Shown here one piece after another: positions 16,618-26,692 of a stretch of DNA of 64,000 nucleotides. Position 1 is the stretch's first letter, and each line of letters begins with the position of its first letter. The stretch spans positions 62,001 to 126,000 of the forward strand of contig NZ_JAPHAV010000004.1 in assembly GCF_026241335.1 (NCBI RefSeq), written 5' to 3'. Made by a program: the position numbers and the translations under genes. Source of the DNA: Ochrobactrum chromiisoli (GTDB taxonomy: Bacteria; Pseudomonadota; Alphaproteobacteria; Rhizobiales; Rhizobiaceae). The notes beneath the pieces were generated by a model. It made no database searches and had not been told where the DNA came from. It saw only the letters and a program-made list of their open reading frames with translations.

Positions 16618-16641
16618 TTTAATCGGTTTAAAGAGATTAAA
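16618..16641. promoter_or_regulatory. Inverted repeat in the tkt leader, possible operator
   Basis: TTTAATC (16618-16624) and GATTAAA (16635-16641) form a 7-bp inverted repeat with a 10-nt spacer. An overlapping direct repeat (AATCGGTTTA / AATCGTTTAG) is also present. It lies just downstream of the predicted transcript start, where a repressor of carbon metabolism could bind. Confidence 0.4.
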
Positions 16642-16725
16642 TCGTTTAGTATAAGGAGTTCGTGCTTCAGTTCCGAGGCATCGCCGCAACCCCGTTAAAA
16701 CCACTATGGAAAGACGGCCGAGACC

Positions 16726-18720
16726 ATGACGAATTCCGATAAACAAAACCAGTTGGCCAACGCAATCCGCTTCCTGTCGATTGATGCGGTTGAAAAAGCC
16801 AATTCCGGCCATCCCGGACTCCCGATGGGTGCAGCCGACATCGCGACGACGCTTTATACGCGTTTCCTGTCACACGACCCGCAGAACCCGCATTGGCCAG
16901 ATCGCGACCGTTTCGTGCTCTCAGCCGGTCACGGCTCGATGCTTCTTTATTCGCTGCTCTATCTTTCGGGCTACGAAGACATCACCATCGATGAAATCAA
17001 GAATTTCCGCCAGCTCGGCGCGCGCACCGCAGGCCACCCTGAATATGGCCATGCCGCTGGTATCGAAACCACGACCGGTCCGCTCGGTCAGGGCATCGCC
17101 AATGCTGTTGGCATGGCGCTCTCCGAACGCATTCTCAATGCACAGTTTGGCGACAGCCTTGTTGACCACTACACCTATGTGATTGCTGGCGACGGCTGCC
17201 TCATGGAAGGCATCAGCCAGGAAGCCATTGCCCTTGCTGGCCATCTGCAGCTCAACAAGCTCATCGTCTTCTGGGATGACAACAACATCTCCATCGACGG
17301 CCCGATCTCGCTTTCTGACAACACTGACCAGCCTGCACGCTTCGCCGCTTCCGGCTGGAACACGCTCGCTGTTGACGGCCACGATCAGGACGCGATTGCC
17401 AAAGCCATCGAAATGGCCAAGGTTTCGGAAAAGCCAACCTTCATCGCCTGCAAGACCACCATTGGTTTTGGCTCGCCAAACAAGGCTGGCACCAACAAGG
17501 TCCACGGCTCGCCACTCGGCGCAGAAGAAATCGCTGCGACCCGCAAGGCACTCGGCTGGACAGCAGAGCCATTCGTCGTACCTGCAGAAGTTCTCGACGC
17601 ATGGCGCGTTGCCGGTCTGAACGCTGCCAAGAAGCGTCAGGAATGGGAAAAGCGTCTGGCAAATGTCGATGCTGAAACCCGCGCAGAATTCGAACGTCGT
17701 ATGCGCGGCGACCTGCCGGCAAACTTCGATGACGCGATCAACGAATACAAAAAGAAGCTTTCCGCTGAAAAGCCGAAGGTTGCGACTCGCAAATCTTCGG
17801 AAATGGCTCTTGAAGTCATCAACGGCGTTGTGCCTGAAACGCTGGGCGGCTCTGCCGACCTCACCGGTTCCAACAACACCAAGACCAGTCAGACCAAGGC
17901 TGTGACGCCGGAAAACTACGGTGGCCGCTACATCCATTACGGCATTCGTGAACACGGCATGGCTGCTGCCATGAACGGCATCACACTGCATGGCGGTCTG
18001 ATCCCTTATTCGGGCACCTTCATGTGCTTCTCGGATTATTGCCGTCCGGCAATGCGTCTGTCATCGCTGATGGGCATCCGCGTTGTTTACGTCATGACCC
18101 ATGATTCGATCGGTCTTGGCGAAGACGGCCCGACGCATCAGCCCGTCGAGCATCTCGCAGCTCTGCGCGCCATTCCAAACCACAATGTCTTCCGTCCGGC
18201 AGATGCTGTGGAAGTGGCCGAATGCTGGCAGATTGCACTGCATTCGAAGGGTACACCGTCAACACTGGCTCTGACCCGTCAGAACCTGCCGGTCGTGCGC
18301 ACTGAACATCGCGAAGAAAACCTCTCCGCATTCGGCGCCTACGAACTCGCTGCTGCAAACGGCGATGCAAAGGTTTCGATCTTCGCAACCGGTTCGGAAG
18401 TGGAAATCGCCCTCAAAGCCCGCGACCTTCTCGAAGGCAAAGGCATTGCAACCCGCGTTGTTTCCGTTCCTTGCTTTGAACTGTTCGAAGAACAGAGCGA
18501 TGCCTACAAGCAGGCCACACTCGGCAATGCGCAGGTCAAGGTCGCAATCGAAGCAGGTCTGGCGCTCGGCTGGGAACGCTTCATCGGCGAAAACGGCGTG
18601 TTTATCGGCATGAAGGGCTTCGGCGCTTCGGGCGAAATCAACGATCTCTACAAGCATTTCGGCATCACAGCAGAAGCTGCTGCCGAAGCTGCGGAAAAGA
18701 AACTCAACGCCGCCGCATAA
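16726..18720 (+). CDS. tkt: Transketolase
   Basis: A 664-residue, full-length transketolase. The thiamine-diphosphate motif is visible as GDGCLMEG...[10 protein letters not shown] around residues 154-190; the central region has the [13 protein letters not shown] stretch with the catalytic Glu, and the C-terminal domain is complete. It transfers two-carbon units between sugar phosphates in the pentose phosphate pathway. It is first in tkt-gap-pgk, a common rhizobial cluster, but each gene is followed by its own hairpin. Codon use is strongly biased, as expected for high expression. Confidence 0.95.
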   Translation: MTNSDKQNQLANAIRFLSIDAVEKANSGHPGLPMGAADIATTLYTRFLSHDPQNPHWPDRDRFVLSAGHGSMLLYSLLYLSGYEDITIDEIKNFRQLGARTAGHPEYGHAAGIETTTGPLGQGIANAVGMALSERILNAQFGDSLVDHYTYVIAGDGCLMEGISQEAIALAGHLQLNKLIVFWDDNNISIDGPISLSDNTDQPARFAASGWNTLAVDGHDQDAIAKAIEMAKVSEKPTFIACKTTIGFGSPNKAGTNKVHGSPLGAEEIAATRKALGWTAEPFVVPAEVLDAWRVAGLNAAKKRQEWEKRLANVDAETRAEFERRMRGDLPANFDDAINEYKKKLSAEKPKVATRKSSEMALEVINGVVPETLGGSADLTGSNNTKTSQTKAVTPENYGGRYIHYGIREHGMAAAMNGITLHGGLIPYSGTFMCFSDYCRPAMRLSSLMGIRVVYVMTHDSIGLGEDGPTHQPVEHLAALRAIPNHNVFRPADAVEVAECWQIALHSKGTPSTLALTRQNLPVVRTEHREENLSAFGAYELAAANGDAKVSIFATGSEVEIALKARDLLEGKGIATRVVSVPCFELFEEQSDAYKQATLGNAQVKVAIEAGLALGWERFIGENGVFIGMKGFGASGEINDLYKHFGITAEAAAEAAEKKLNAAA

Positions 18721-18725
18721 TTATC

Positions 18726-18754
18726 AAACGCCGGCGTTAGACACGCCGGCGTTT
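18726..18754. terminator. Terminator after tkt
   Basis: A perfect 11-bp stem AAACGCCGGCG / CGCCGGCGTTT with a 7-nt loop, 5 nt past the stop. Confidence 0.75.
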
Positions 18755-18842
18755 ACATTTCCAGCTGAAGCATTTGCAAAAACCTTCAACTGTTTTATCA
18801 AGCCACTGCATAGGCAGAACCCTTTTGGGAGATATAGAGAAA

Positions 18843-19850
18843 ATGGCAGTTCGCGTCGCAATCAACGGTTTTGGCCGCATCGGCCGCAATGTCCTTCGCG
18901 CTATCGTCGAGTCGGGCCGCACCGACATTCAGGTCGTTGCAATCAATGACCTCGGCCCAGTAGAAACAAATGCACATCTTTTGCGCTATGACAGCGTTCA
19001 TGGTCGTTTTCCAAAGGACGTGAAAGTCGCTGGCGACACCATCGACGTCGGCTACGGCCCGATCAAAGTTCACGCTGTCCGCAACCCAGCTGAACTTCCG
19101 TGGAAGGAAGAAGGCGTCGATATCGCACTGGAATGCACCGGTATCTTCACCGCACGCGACAAGGCAGCCCTTCACCTTGAAGCTGGCGCAAAGCGCGTCA
19201 TCGTTTCGGCTCCTGCCGACGGCGCTGACCTGACTGTCGTTTACGGTGTCAACCATGACAAGCTGACGAAGGACCATCAGGTCATTTCCAACGCTTCGTG
19301 CACCACCAACTGCCTTGCACCTGTGGCTCAGGTTCTCAACGATGTCATCGGCATCGAAAAGGGCTTCATGACCACGATCCACTCCTATACGGGCGACCAG
19401 CCGACGCTGGACACCATGCACAAGGATCTCTACCGCGCTCGCGCAGCGGCCCTTTCCATGATCCCGACTTCAACGGGTGCTGCGAAGGCTGTTGGTCTGG
19501 TTCTGCCGGAACTTAAAGGCAAGCTCGATGGCGTTGCAATCCGCGTTCCAACGCCCAACGTTTCGGTTGTCGATCTCACCTTCATCGCCAAGCGCGAAAC
19601 AACCGTTGAAGAAGTCAACAATGCGATCCGTGAAGCCGCCAATGGCCGTCTCAAGGGCATTCTCGGCTACACCGATGAGAAGCTTGTTTCGCACGACTTC
19701 AACCATGATTCGCATTCGTCGGTTTTCCACACCGACCAGACCAAGGTCATGGACGGCACCATGGTGCGCATCCTGTCATGGTATGACAATGAATGGGGCT
19801 TCTCAAGCCGCATGAGCGACACCGCAGTCGCCTTCGGCAAGCTGATCTAA
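18843..19850 (+). CDS. gap: Glyceraldehyde-3-phosphate dehydrogenase, type I
   Basis: A 335-residue GAPDH. The NAD-binding [10 protein letters not shown] begins at residue 7, the catalytic Cys lies in [12 protein letters not shown] near residue 155, and the C-terminus has [13 protein letters not shown]. It oxidises glyceraldehyde-3-phosphate with NAD and phosphate. The start at 18843 is the family start; a further in-frame ATG at 18774 lies in the leader. It lies between tkt and pgk. Confidence 0.96.
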   Translation: MAVRVAINGFGRIGRNVLRAIVESGRTDIQVVAINDLGPVETNAHLLRYDSVHGRFPKDVKVAGDTIDVGYGPIKVHAVRNPAELPWKEEGVDIALECTGIFTARDKAALHLEAGAKRVIVSAPADGADLTVVYGVNHDKLTKDHQVISNASCTTNCLAPVAQVLNDVIGIEKGFMTTIHSYTGDQPTLDTMHKDLYRARAAALSMIPTSTGAAKAVGLVLPELKGKLDGVAIRVPTPNVSVVDLTFIAKRETTVEEVNNAIREAANGRLKGILGYTDEKLVSHDFNHDSHSSVFHTDQTKVMDGTMVRILSWYDNEWGFSSRMSDTAVAFGKLI

Positions 19851-19855
19851 TGACT

Positions 19856-19889
19856 GAAAACGCCCCTTCAATCATGAAGGGGCGTTTTC
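19856..19889. terminator. Perfect hairpin between gap and pgk
   Basis: A 14-bp perfect stem GAAAACGCCCCTTC / GAAGGGGCGTTTTC with a 6-nt loop, 5 nt after gap and only 30 nt before the pgk start codon. There is no room for a separate pgk promoter after it, so it may give partial termination or protect the upstream transcript end. Confidence 0.7.
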
Positions 19890-19919
19890 ACTTACATTTT
19901 CAAAACCGAGAGAAGAAAA

Positions 19920-21110
19920 ATGTCCTTTCGCACCCTCGATGATGCCGACGTCAAATCCAAACGCGTTCTGGTCCGTGTAGATCTTAATGTTCCGATGGCG
20001 GACGGCGAGGTCACTGACCTCACCCGTATTGAACGTATTGTTCCAACCATTACGGAACTGTCAAAGAAAGGTGCGAAGGTTATCCTGCTCGCCCATTTCG
20101 GCCGCCCCAAAGGCGTTGCTTCTGACGAGAACTCGCTCAACCACGTCGTCAAGCCACTCTCAAAAGTGCTGGGGCACGCCGTGCATTTTGCTGAAGACTG
20201 CATTGGTGACAAGGCCAAGGCTGCGGTTGACGCGCTGAAAGACGGCGATGTCCTGCTTCTCGAAAATACCCGCTTCCATAAGGGCGAAGAAAAGAACGAC
20301 CCGGAATTTGTGAGCGCACTCGCAGCCAATGGCGACATCTATGTCAACGATGCCTTCTCGGCTGCACACCGCGCCCACGCTTCGACCGAAGGTCTTGCAC
20401 ATGTGCTGCCGGCCTATGCTGGACGCGCCATGCAGGCAGAGCTCGAAGCACTTGAAAAAGGCCTCGGCCAGCCAGCGCGCCCAGTTGTGGCAATCGTGGG
20501 CGGTGCCAAGGTTTCGACCAAGCTCGACCTGCTTTCAAACCTGATTGAAAAGGTCGATGCCTTGGTGATCGGCGGCGGCATGGCCAACACCTTCCTCGCA
20601 GCACAGGGCCACGATGTCGGCAAATCGCTTTGCGAACATGATCTTGCCCACACTGCGCGCGAAATTATGGCCAAGGCTGAAAAGACCAAATGCGCCATCA
20701 TCCTGCCGGTTGATGCGGTTGTGGGCTGGCACTTTACTGCCAACACGCCAAATCAAACCTATGGTGTGGAAGCGATCCCAAGCGACGGCATGATTCTCGA
20801 CGCGGGCGCGCTTTCGACGGATCTGATTGCCTCAGCCATTGACGATGCGGCAACGCTCGTCTGGAACGGTCCGCTGGGTGCCTTTGAACTGCATCCGTTC
20901 GATGCGGCAACCGTCAAGACCGCCAAGCATGTTGCGGAGCGTACCAAAGCTGGCAAGCTGGTATCGGTCGGCGGCGGTGGCGACACAGTTGCAGCCCTTA
21001 ATCAAGCAGGCGTTGCCGATGACTTCACCTATATCTCAACCGCTGGCGGCGCTTTCCTTGAATGGATGGAAGGCAAGCCGCTTCCCGGCGTTGATGTTCT
21101 CAAGAAGTAA
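19920..21110 (+). CDS. pgk: Phosphoglycerate kinase
   Basis: A 396-residue PGK, full length. N-terminal RVDLNVPM, the substrate-binding AHFGRP, the hinge [12 protein letters not shown] and the C-terminal GGGDTVAAL nucleotide loop are all present. It makes ATP and 3-phosphoglycerate. It is separated from gap by 69 bp containing a perfect hairpin, so its expression relative to gap is probably set by read-through unless a promoter lies inside gap. Confidence 0.96.
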   Translation: MSFRTLDDADVKSKRVLVRVDLNVPMADGEVTDLTRIERIVPTITELSKKGAKVILLAHFGRPKGVASDENSLNHVVKPLSKVLGHAVHFAEDCIGDKAKAAVDALKDGDVLLLENTRFHKGEEKNDPEFVSALAANGDIYVNDAFSAAHRAHASTEGLAHVLPAYAGRAMQAELEALEKGLGQPARPVVAIVGGAKVSTKLDLLSNLIEKVDALVIGGGMANTFLAAQGHDVGKSLCEHDLAHTAREIMAKAEKTKCAIILPVDAVVGWHFTANTPNQTYGVEAIPSDGMILDAGALSTDLIASAIDDAATLVWNGPLGAFELHPFDAATVKTAKHVAERTKAGKLVSVGGGGDTVAALNQAGVADDFTYISTAGGAFLEWMEGKPLPGVDVLKK

Positions 21111-21144
21111 AAATCAGGCCCCGGAAATCCGGGGCCTGATTTTT
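21111..21144. terminator. Bidirectional terminator after pgk
   Basis: A perfect 14-bp stem AAATCAGGCCCCGG / CCGGGGCCTGATTT followed by further T residues. It serves both pgk and the convergent sugar dehydrogenase gene, whose stop is at 21143. Confidence 0.85.
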
Positions 21145-22291
21145 ATGGTTTGGGCGTCAGTTTCAACAACCGACCCGGATGAGCATCTTCGATTACCCAG
21201 ATCGCGCCGTCAGGCCCAACCGCCACATCACGGATTCGATTTTCCATAGCGAACCGATCGACTTCATGCGGCTGACCATCACTGTCGATAGTCACGCGAA
21301 TAAGTGCCTGGGACGACAGGCCCGCAATCAGCGCAGAGCCGTTCCAGTCACCAAACATCTTGCCCTTGTAAAACGCCAGTCCACCCGGCGAAATCACCGG
21401 CGTCCAGTACAACATCGGCGCCTCAAATTCCGGGCGCGTGCTGTGGCGCGGAATCGGCCTGCCGCTGTAATTGTCGCCATTGGAAACAATCGGCCAACCA
21501 TAGTTCCGACCCGGTTTAATCAGGTTGAATTCATCACCGCCGCGTGGTCCCATCTCGTGTTCCCACAGCTTGCCATCGGGTGCGAAAGCAAGGCCATAGG
21601 GATTGCGATGACCGGTCGTCCAGGTCAGCGCCTTGATGCCATCATCTGATGCATTGGGATTATCCTTTGGCGTTGAACCATCCAGATTCATCCGCAAAAT
21701 CTTGCCCATTGGCGCATTCTCATCCTGCGCAGTAGCAGGGATCATACGATCCCCAACCGACAGAAACAGATGCTTTTTATCGGGTGAAAAGGCGATTTTA
21801 CCGCCGGGCTGTCCACCCTTTGCCACCGTCGATTGCTTCCAGATCGTCTTAAGATCTTTGAGTTCCGCTTTGCCTTTGCTCTCGGATAAAACAGCGCGAT
21901 CAAGCACAAGGCTTCCGCCACCATTTTCCGGCATAACATAGGTAAAATAGATCGCGTTGCTTTTCGTAAAGTCAGGCGCAGGAACCACATCCAGCAAACC
22001 ATTCTGGCCACTGAAAAGCACCTCGGGAACACCTGAGACTTCTGTCTTCTCACCCTTTTGGGTCACGACAAAAATCTTGCCGCCCTTCTCGGTAAGGATC
22101 AGTTTGCCGCCCGGCAGAAATGCAAGCGCCCATGGTGTGTCGAATTCCGCCACGGCTGCACCGTTAAACGGCAGCTCAGTGGTGGCTTCCCTGTCTCCCG
22201 CATTGATGCTTTCTGCAAACGCGGTGTGAACTGGAAGGCCTATCATCGATGCGGCCAGAATAAATGGCAGGCTTAGTAGGGCACGTCGCAT
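21143..22291 (-). CDS. PQQ-dependent soluble aldose sugar dehydrogenase family protein
   Basis: A 382-residue secreted protein. A signal peptide of about 26 residues (cleavage after HTAFA) precedes a six-bladed beta-propeller. Family signatures are DTPWALAFLPGGKLILTEK and TGHRNPYGLAFAP and the run RGGDEFNLIKPGRNYGWP, which match YliI/Asd-type enzymes that use PQQ and calcium to oxidise aldoses in the periplasm. No PQQ synthesis genes lie in the window. It is single and convergent with pgk. Confidence 0.85.
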   Translation of the reverse strand: MRRALLSLPFILAASMIGLPVHTAFAESINAGDREATTELPFNGAAVAEFDTPWALAFLPGGKLILTEKGGKIFVVTQKGEKTEVSGVPEVLFSGQNGLLDVVPAPDFTKSNAIYFTYVMPENGGGSLVLDRAVLSESKGKAELKDLKTIWKQSTVAKGGQPGGKIAFSPDKKHLFLSVGDRMIPATAQDENAPMGKILRMNLDGSTPKDNPNASDDGIKALTWTTGHRNPYGLAFAPDGKLWEHEMGPRGGDEFNLIKPGRNYGWPIVSNGDNYSGRPIPRHSTRPEFEAPMLYWTPVISPGGLAFYKGKMFGDWNGSALIAGLSSQALIRVTIDSDGQPHEVDRFAMENRIRDVAVGPDGAIWVIEDAHPGRLLKLTPKP

Positions 22292-22415
22292 CTCTCCTCC
22301 TTGTACTTCATATCCTTTAGATGGGATTATAGGGAGCTATGTCAAAACCCAATTATGGCTAAAATCACCATGGCGGCGGCATTTTGCCAATAAAAAGTCG
22401 TTTCAGATCAAAATT

Positions 22416-22580
22416 TTAGTTTTCAGTAAAATGAAAACCGACCACCAGTGCCATAACGAACAGGGCAAAGGCTGCAATCTTCCAGAAATCGCTGCGCTTT
22501 TTCAGACCCGGCAAGCCAAGTGGCTTGATGATGTGCAGTCCCATCAGGACAAGAAGCAGTACAGGCAGGACCTTGCTCAC
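22416..22580 (-). CDS. Small two-helix membrane protein
   Basis: A 54-residue hypothetical protein with two membrane helices (about 3-19 and 34-50) separated by a basic loop (LPGLKKRSDFW), ending HFTEN. The GTG at 22580 has AAAGG at 7 nt; an ATG at 22595 and another at 22628 are in frame but have badly placed ribosome sites. I do not recognise the family. It stands alone between the sugar dehydrogenase and prpE genes. Confidence 0.5.
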   Translation of the reverse strand: MSKVLPVLLLVLMGLHIIKPLGLPGLKKRSDFWKIAAFALFVMALVVGFHFTEN

Positions 22581-22861
22581 AAAAACACCTTTCATTCCTT
22601 TTCGTGGCAAGCGATCAGCATCCTGCAAGCCGCGTCAATTTATGCCTATTCGTGATACACTTATTCGTCTTAAGTTTCATGGACGAAGCTTTAATCCTCG
22701 GCGTAAACTAATAGCCGAAGGAGATGAAAAGCGTTTGGAGGAGACAAAGCCAGATGGCATCGAACCAGAGTGGTCTGTCTAACGCTTTCATCCCGCATGG
22801 TATCGCGATGCTTTGATGGATCATCTGGTCCGATAAAGCATGTGCTTCTGGGAGGAACAGC

Positions 22862-24772
22862 ATGACATCAAAATATGCAGAAACCTACGCCGGTTGGCAG
22901 AATGACCCTGAGGGCTTCTGGGCTGAAGCAGCCGGAGCTATAGACTGGTTCAAGCCATGGGATCAGGTTCTCGCAAGCGATGAAGGTGTGTATGGCCGCT
23001 GGTTCAAGGGTGCGGAGTGCAACACCTGTTACAATGCGCTTGATCGTCATGTCGCCAATGGGCGCGGCGATCAGGTCGCTCTGATTTATGAAAGCCCGAT
23101 CACCGGTACGGCGCGCAAGCTGACATACCGGGAACTGCTTGAGGAAGTCGAAGCCCTTTCTGCCGTCATGATCGATAACGGCGTAACCAAAGGCGACCGC
23201 GTGCTCATTTATATGCCAATGGTCCCGGAAGCTGCGGCGGCAATGCTTGCCTGTGCGCGTATCGGCGCAATACATTCCGTTGTCTTTGGCGGCTTTGCCG
23301 CAAACGAGCTTGCCACGCGCATTGATGATGCAAAGCCGGTGATGATCATTGCGGGCTCATGCGGCATCGAGCCCAATCGCGTCGTTCCCTATCAGGACAT
23401 GCTCGATAAGGCGGTGGAAACAGCACATCATAAGGTCAGCCACTGCATCATTCTGCAGCGCGACCAGCATTGGCACACGCCGCTGGAAGGCCGTGACATT
23501 GACTACCGCACAGCGGTTGATGCTGCCCGCGGTCGCCATGTTCCCTGCACGCCTGTGGCGGCAACCGATCCTCTTTATATACTTTACACCTCCGGCACCA
23601 CGGGTGAGCCCAAAGGCGTCGTGCGCGACAATGGCGGCCATATGGTCGCCCTTGCCTGGTCGCTGAAAAATGTATTCGGCATTGAGCCGGGACAGGTATT
23701 CTGGGCCGCTTCCGATGTCGGCTGGGTGGTCGGCCATTCCTATATCGTCTATGCGCCGCTCCTTGCAGGTGCCACCAGCATTCTCTTTGAAGGCAAGCCC
23801 ATTGGAACGCCAGATGCAGGCACCTATTGGCGCATTATTGCCGAGCATGGCGTGGAGGTGATGTTTACAGCACCGACTGCTTTGCGCGCGATCAAAAAGG
23901 AAGATGCAGACGGCAACTTTGTACGCCAATACGACCTTTCCAAATTACGTGCGCTTTATCTGGCTGGCGAACGCGCCGACCCAGACACGATCCATTGGGC
24001 GGAAAACCTGCTGGGTTGTCCGGTCATTGACCACTGGTGGCAGACGGAAAGCGGCTGGCCGATGGTTGCCAATCCGCTCGGGCTTGGGTTGCTCGAAACC
24101 AAATATGGTTCACCCGCAGTCTGCCTGCCCGGCTATGATATTCAGGTGCTTGATGATGCAGGCCATGAGGTCGAACGTGGCCAGCTTGGCAATATCCTCA
24201 TCAAATTGCCATTGCCGCCCGGCTGCCTTCCAACTTTATGGAATGCCGATGAGCGCTTCCGCAAAGCCTATCTCCATGAGTTTCCCGGCTATTACAAAAC
24301 GGCCGACGCGGGTTACATGGATGAAGACGGCTATCTCTACATCATGAGCCGCACCGACGACATTATCAATGTCGCCGGCCACCGTCTGTCGACGGGTGCT
24401 ATGGAGGAAGTGCTCTCCAGTCATCCAGATGTTGCCGAATGTGCAGTGCTTGGCATTTCCGATGCCGTAAAAGGTCAAGTGCCTTGCGGCTTTATCGTTC
24501 TCAAATCCAATATCGACCGCGACCCGCGAGAGGTCGAAAAGGAATGCGTGAGCATGATTCGCGATGCCATTGGTCCGGTGGCGGCTTTCCGGCTTGCTCT
24601 GACAGTCAAACGTTTGCCCAAAACCCGTTCCGGCAAGATCTTGCGCTCCACGATTCAGAAAATCGCCGATGGCGAACAGTGGAAAATGCCCGCGACCATC
24701 GATGATCCGGCGATTCTCGACGAAATCGGTGCCACTTTGCGTGAGCGGCATATTGGTCTGGCCTTTGCCTGA
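22862..24772 (+). CDS. prpE: Propionyl-CoA synthetase / acyl-CoA synthetase
   Basis: A 636-residue adenylate-forming ligase. It has an ACAS N-terminal domain (GWQNDPEGFWAEAAGAIDWF), the phosphate loop YTSGTTGEPKGVV near residue 240, the hinge GYLYIMSRTDDIINVAGHRL, and the C-terminal KTRSGKILR with the lysine that is usually regulated by acetylation. Length and N-terminal pattern fit PrpE better than acetyl-CoA synthetase Acs, which is usually about 650 residues with a different start. There is no methylcitrate or methylmalonyl pathway gene nearby. Ribosome site GGGAGGAA precedes the start. Confidence 0.85.
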   Translation: MTSKYAETYAGWQNDPEGFWAEAAGAIDWFKPWDQVLASDEGVYGRWFKGAECNTCYNALDRHVANGRGDQVALIYESPITGTARKLTYRELLEEVEALSAVMIDNGVTKGDRVLIYMPMVPEAAAAMLACARIGAIHSVVFGGFAANELATRIDDAKPVMIIAGSCGIEPNRVVPYQDMLDKAVETAHHKVSHCIILQRDQHWHTPLEGRDIDYRTAVDAARGRHVPCTPVAATDPLYILYTSGTTGEPKGVVRDNGGHMVALAWSLKNVFGIEPGQVFWAASDVGWVVGHSYIVYAPLLAGATSILFEGKPIGTPDAGTYWRIIAEHGVEVMFTAPTALRAIKKEDADGNFVRQYDLSKLRALYLAGERADPDTIHWAENLLGCPVIDHWWQTESGWPMVANPLGLGLLETKYGSPAVCLPGYDIQVLDDAGHEVERGQLGNILIKLPLPPGCLPTLWNADERFRKAYLHEFPGYYKTADAGYMDEDGYLYIMSRTDDIINVAGHRLSTGAMEEVLSSHPDVAECAVLGISDAVKGQVPCGFIVLKSNIDRDPREVEKECVSMIRDAIGPVAAFRLALTVKRLPKTRSGKILRSTIQKIADGEQWKMPATIDDPAILDEIGATLRERHIGLAFA

Positions 24773-24849
24773 CGTTTGTTATCGCACCGCATGGTCTTGA
24801 CCGGCGAAAATCGCCGGTCCACTCTCCGGCAAAAATCGGAGAATGATCC

Positions 24850-25641
24850 ATGCAATTAGAAGGCAAAGTGGCAATTGTCACCGGTGCTGGCCGCGGTATT
24901 GGCTATGCCATTGCCAAGCGTTTCCTTATGGACGGTGCAAGCGTCGTTTTGTCAGATATTGACGGCGCGGCGGCAACGAAAGCCGTCAAAGACTTGGAAC
25001 AATATGGCCGCATTCTTTCGATTGCCTGCGATGTCGCCGATAAACTTGATATCCATAATCTGCTGACTTATGCCACGGCCAATCTTGGGGAGATCGATAT
25101 TCTCGTCAACAATGCTGGCATCGTACATCAGGCAGATTTTCTCGATCTGAAAGAAGACGATTTCGACCGCGTTATGCGCGTCAATCTCAAAGGGGCGTTT
25201 CTCTGCTCTCAGGCGGTTGCAAAGCGTATGGTTGCACGCGTGGAAGCGGGTGGCGAGGCTGGCAGCATTATCAATATGTCGTCGATCAACGCGATATTCG
25301 GCCTGCCCGACCAGCTTGCTTATTCCGTATCCAAAGGTGGCGTGAACCAGCTGACACGCACGATGGCAATAGCGCTCGCAAAATGGGGCATTCGCGTTAA
25401 TGCAATCGGCCCCGGGTCCATCGAAACCGATATGCTGTCTGCCGTAAACAGCGATACAGGCGCGCGAAACGCGATACTGGAACGCACGCCTTTGGGAAGA
25501 ATCGGTCAACCATCTGAAATTGCTGCCATTGCTTCATTTCTCGCGTCGAGCGATTCAAGCTTTGTGACCGGCCAGACAATCTATGCAGATGGAGGCCGCT
25601 TACCGCTGAGCTATAAAGCAGCACCGCCCTTCAAGGCGTGA
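24850..25641 (+). CDS. Short-chain dehydrogenase/reductase
   Basis: A 263-residue classical SDR. Cofactor motif VTGAGRGIGYA (residues 9-19), NNAG near 90, catalytic Ser in NMSSINA and the YSVSK pair complete the active site. An Asp-type residue after the second strand (LSDIDGAA) suggests NAD rather than NADP. The substrate is unknown. It follows prpE by 77 nt and may be in its operon. Confidence 0.85.
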   Translation: MQLEGKVAIVTGAGRGIGYAIAKRFLMDGASVVLSDIDGAAATKAVKDLEQYGRILSIACDVADKLDIHNLLTYATANLGEIDILVNNAGIVHQADFLDLKEDDFDRVMRVNLKGAFLCSQAVAKRMVARVEAGGEAGSIINMSSINAIFGLPDQLAYSVSKGGVNQLTRTMAIALAKWGIRVNAIGPGSIETDMLSAVNSDTGARNAILERTPLGRIGQPSEIAAIASFLASSDSSFVTGQTIYADGGRLPLSYKAAPPFKA

Positions 25642-25689
25642 TAAAATAATCGCTGATCGCGCATGTCAGAAAGACAGGAGTGAAGATCG

Positions 25690-25713
25690 CTCCTGACAGA
25701 CAGTTGTCAGGAG
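25690..25713. repeat. Perfect 9-bp inverted repeat before the DUF1127-like gene
   Basis: CTCCTGACA (25690-25698) and TGTCAGGAG (25705-25713) with a 6-nt loop, 40 nt before the start codon. There is no T run, so it is more likely an operator or leader hairpin than a terminator. Confidence 0.5.
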
Positions 25714-25752
25714 GTCTGTGCCATAATGCATTCTCAAAGATGAGGGATCACC

Positions 25753-25938
25753 ATGGCATTCGCAATCGCACCACTGCTCGCAATTCTCAAGGAATACAGG
25801 CGCAAGCAGGACGAACGTCGACGCTTCATACGAACACAGCGCGCGCTCGACAATCTCCCAAGCGACCTGCGCAAGGATATGGGTTGGCCAGACCGTTATC
25901 TGGAACAGCGCAAAGCAAAACAATGTAACGGAGAATAA
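25753..25938 (+). CDS. DUF1127-like small basic protein
   Basis: A 61-residue protein with an N-terminal hydrophobic segment followed by an Arg-rich helix (EYRRKQDERRRFIRTQRAL) and a LPSDLRKDMGWPDRY end that resembles the DUF1127 (YjiS-like) motif L-x-x-L-x-D-I/M-G. Alphaproteobacterial DUF1127 proteins bind RNA and affect small-RNA turnover and phosphate or growth phase responses. A perfect inverted repeat lies in its leader. The next gene starts 7 nt later, so the two form an operon. Confidence 0.65.
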   Translation: MAFAIAPLLAILKEYRRKQDERRRFIRTQRALDNLPSDLRKDMGWPDRYLEQRKAKQCNGE

Positions 25939-25945
25939 GCCAGGA

Positions 25946-26647
25946 ATGCGCCGCGCAGACCGCCTTTTCCAGATTGTTCAGCACTTGCGTGGTGGCAGAC
26001 TTGTCACCGCGCGCCAGCTTGCCGAACGGCTGGAAGTTTCCGAACGCACCATCTACCGCGACATTGCCGACCTGCAATCAACAGGCGTTCCCATCGATGG
26101 TGAGGCCGGTGTCGGCTATATTCTCAGGCAGGGCTTTGAACTGCCGCCGCTGATGTTTACGCGCGACGAAATCGTGGCACTGGTTGCAGGCGCACGTCTG
26201 ATCCGTGCATGGGGCGGCGTTTCGATGGCACGTGGCGCAGAGGAAGCGCTGGTAAAGATTGAAGCCGTGCTGCCCAAGGAAGAACGCGCCCGCATTACCA
26301 GCACACAAATCCATGCACCGTCTGCATCGATCAGTGTGGATGAACGGCGCATCATTGATGCCGTAGAACGGGCTGTCGATGAAGGGAAGGTTCTCAATAT
26401 CCGCTATCGCGACCTTGAAGCGCGCGAAAGCGAGCGCGACATTCGTCCGCTTGGCCTTTGGTTCTGGGGCAAGGTCTGGACGGTGATTGGCTGGTGCGAA
26501 TTGCGCAATGCTTTCCGCACATTTCGAACAGACCGCATCATTGCGGCGGGCAATGCCGGGCGCACATTCCGCTCTGAACGCGGAAAAACACTGGCTGACT
26601 TCTACCGACTGATGGAAATGAGTGAATACAACGCGTTTAAGGATTAA
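25946..26647 (+). CDS. YafY-type HTH/WYL transcriptional regulator
   Basis: A 233-residue regulator. Residues about 4-55 form a DeoR-type helix-turn-helix (ARQLAERLEVSERTIYRDI) and about 140-225 a WYL-like domain (ILNIRYRDLEARES...WTVIGWCELRNAFRTFRTDRI), a ligand or nucleic-acid-sensing fold. YafY-like regulators often control neighbouring genes of unknown function. It is 7 nt downstream of the DUF1127-like gene. Confidence 0.85.
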   Translation: MRRADRLFQIVQHLRGGRLVTARQLAERLEVSERTIYRDIADLQSTGVPIDGEAGVGYILRQGFELPPLMFTRDEIVALVAGARLIRAWGGVSMARGAEEALVKIEAVLPKEERARITSTQIHAPSASISVDERRIIDAVERAVDEGKVLNIRYRDLEARESERDIRPLGLWFWGKVWTVIGWCELRNAFRTFRTDRIIAAGNAGRTFRSERGKTLADFYRLMEMSEYNAFKD

Positions 26648-26675
26648 AAAAACCCGCCGGACAGGCGGGTTTTTT
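26647..26675. terminator. Bidirectional terminator
   Basis: A 12-bp stem AAAAAACCCGCC / GGCGGGTTTTTT lies between the convergent WYL regulator and trcR genes, with A and T runs on both sides. Confidence 0.85.
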
Positions 26676-26692
26676 GTTCAATCGAAGAAATC

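Noticed and set aside
16921-17991. 356-codon minus-strand frame inside tkt
   Set aside because: Antisense shadow of a highly biased coding sequence; no family resemblance or ribosome site.
22642-22782. Possible 46-residue gene before prpE
   Set aside because: No ribosome site and many codons rare in the neighbours; a chance frame is more likely.
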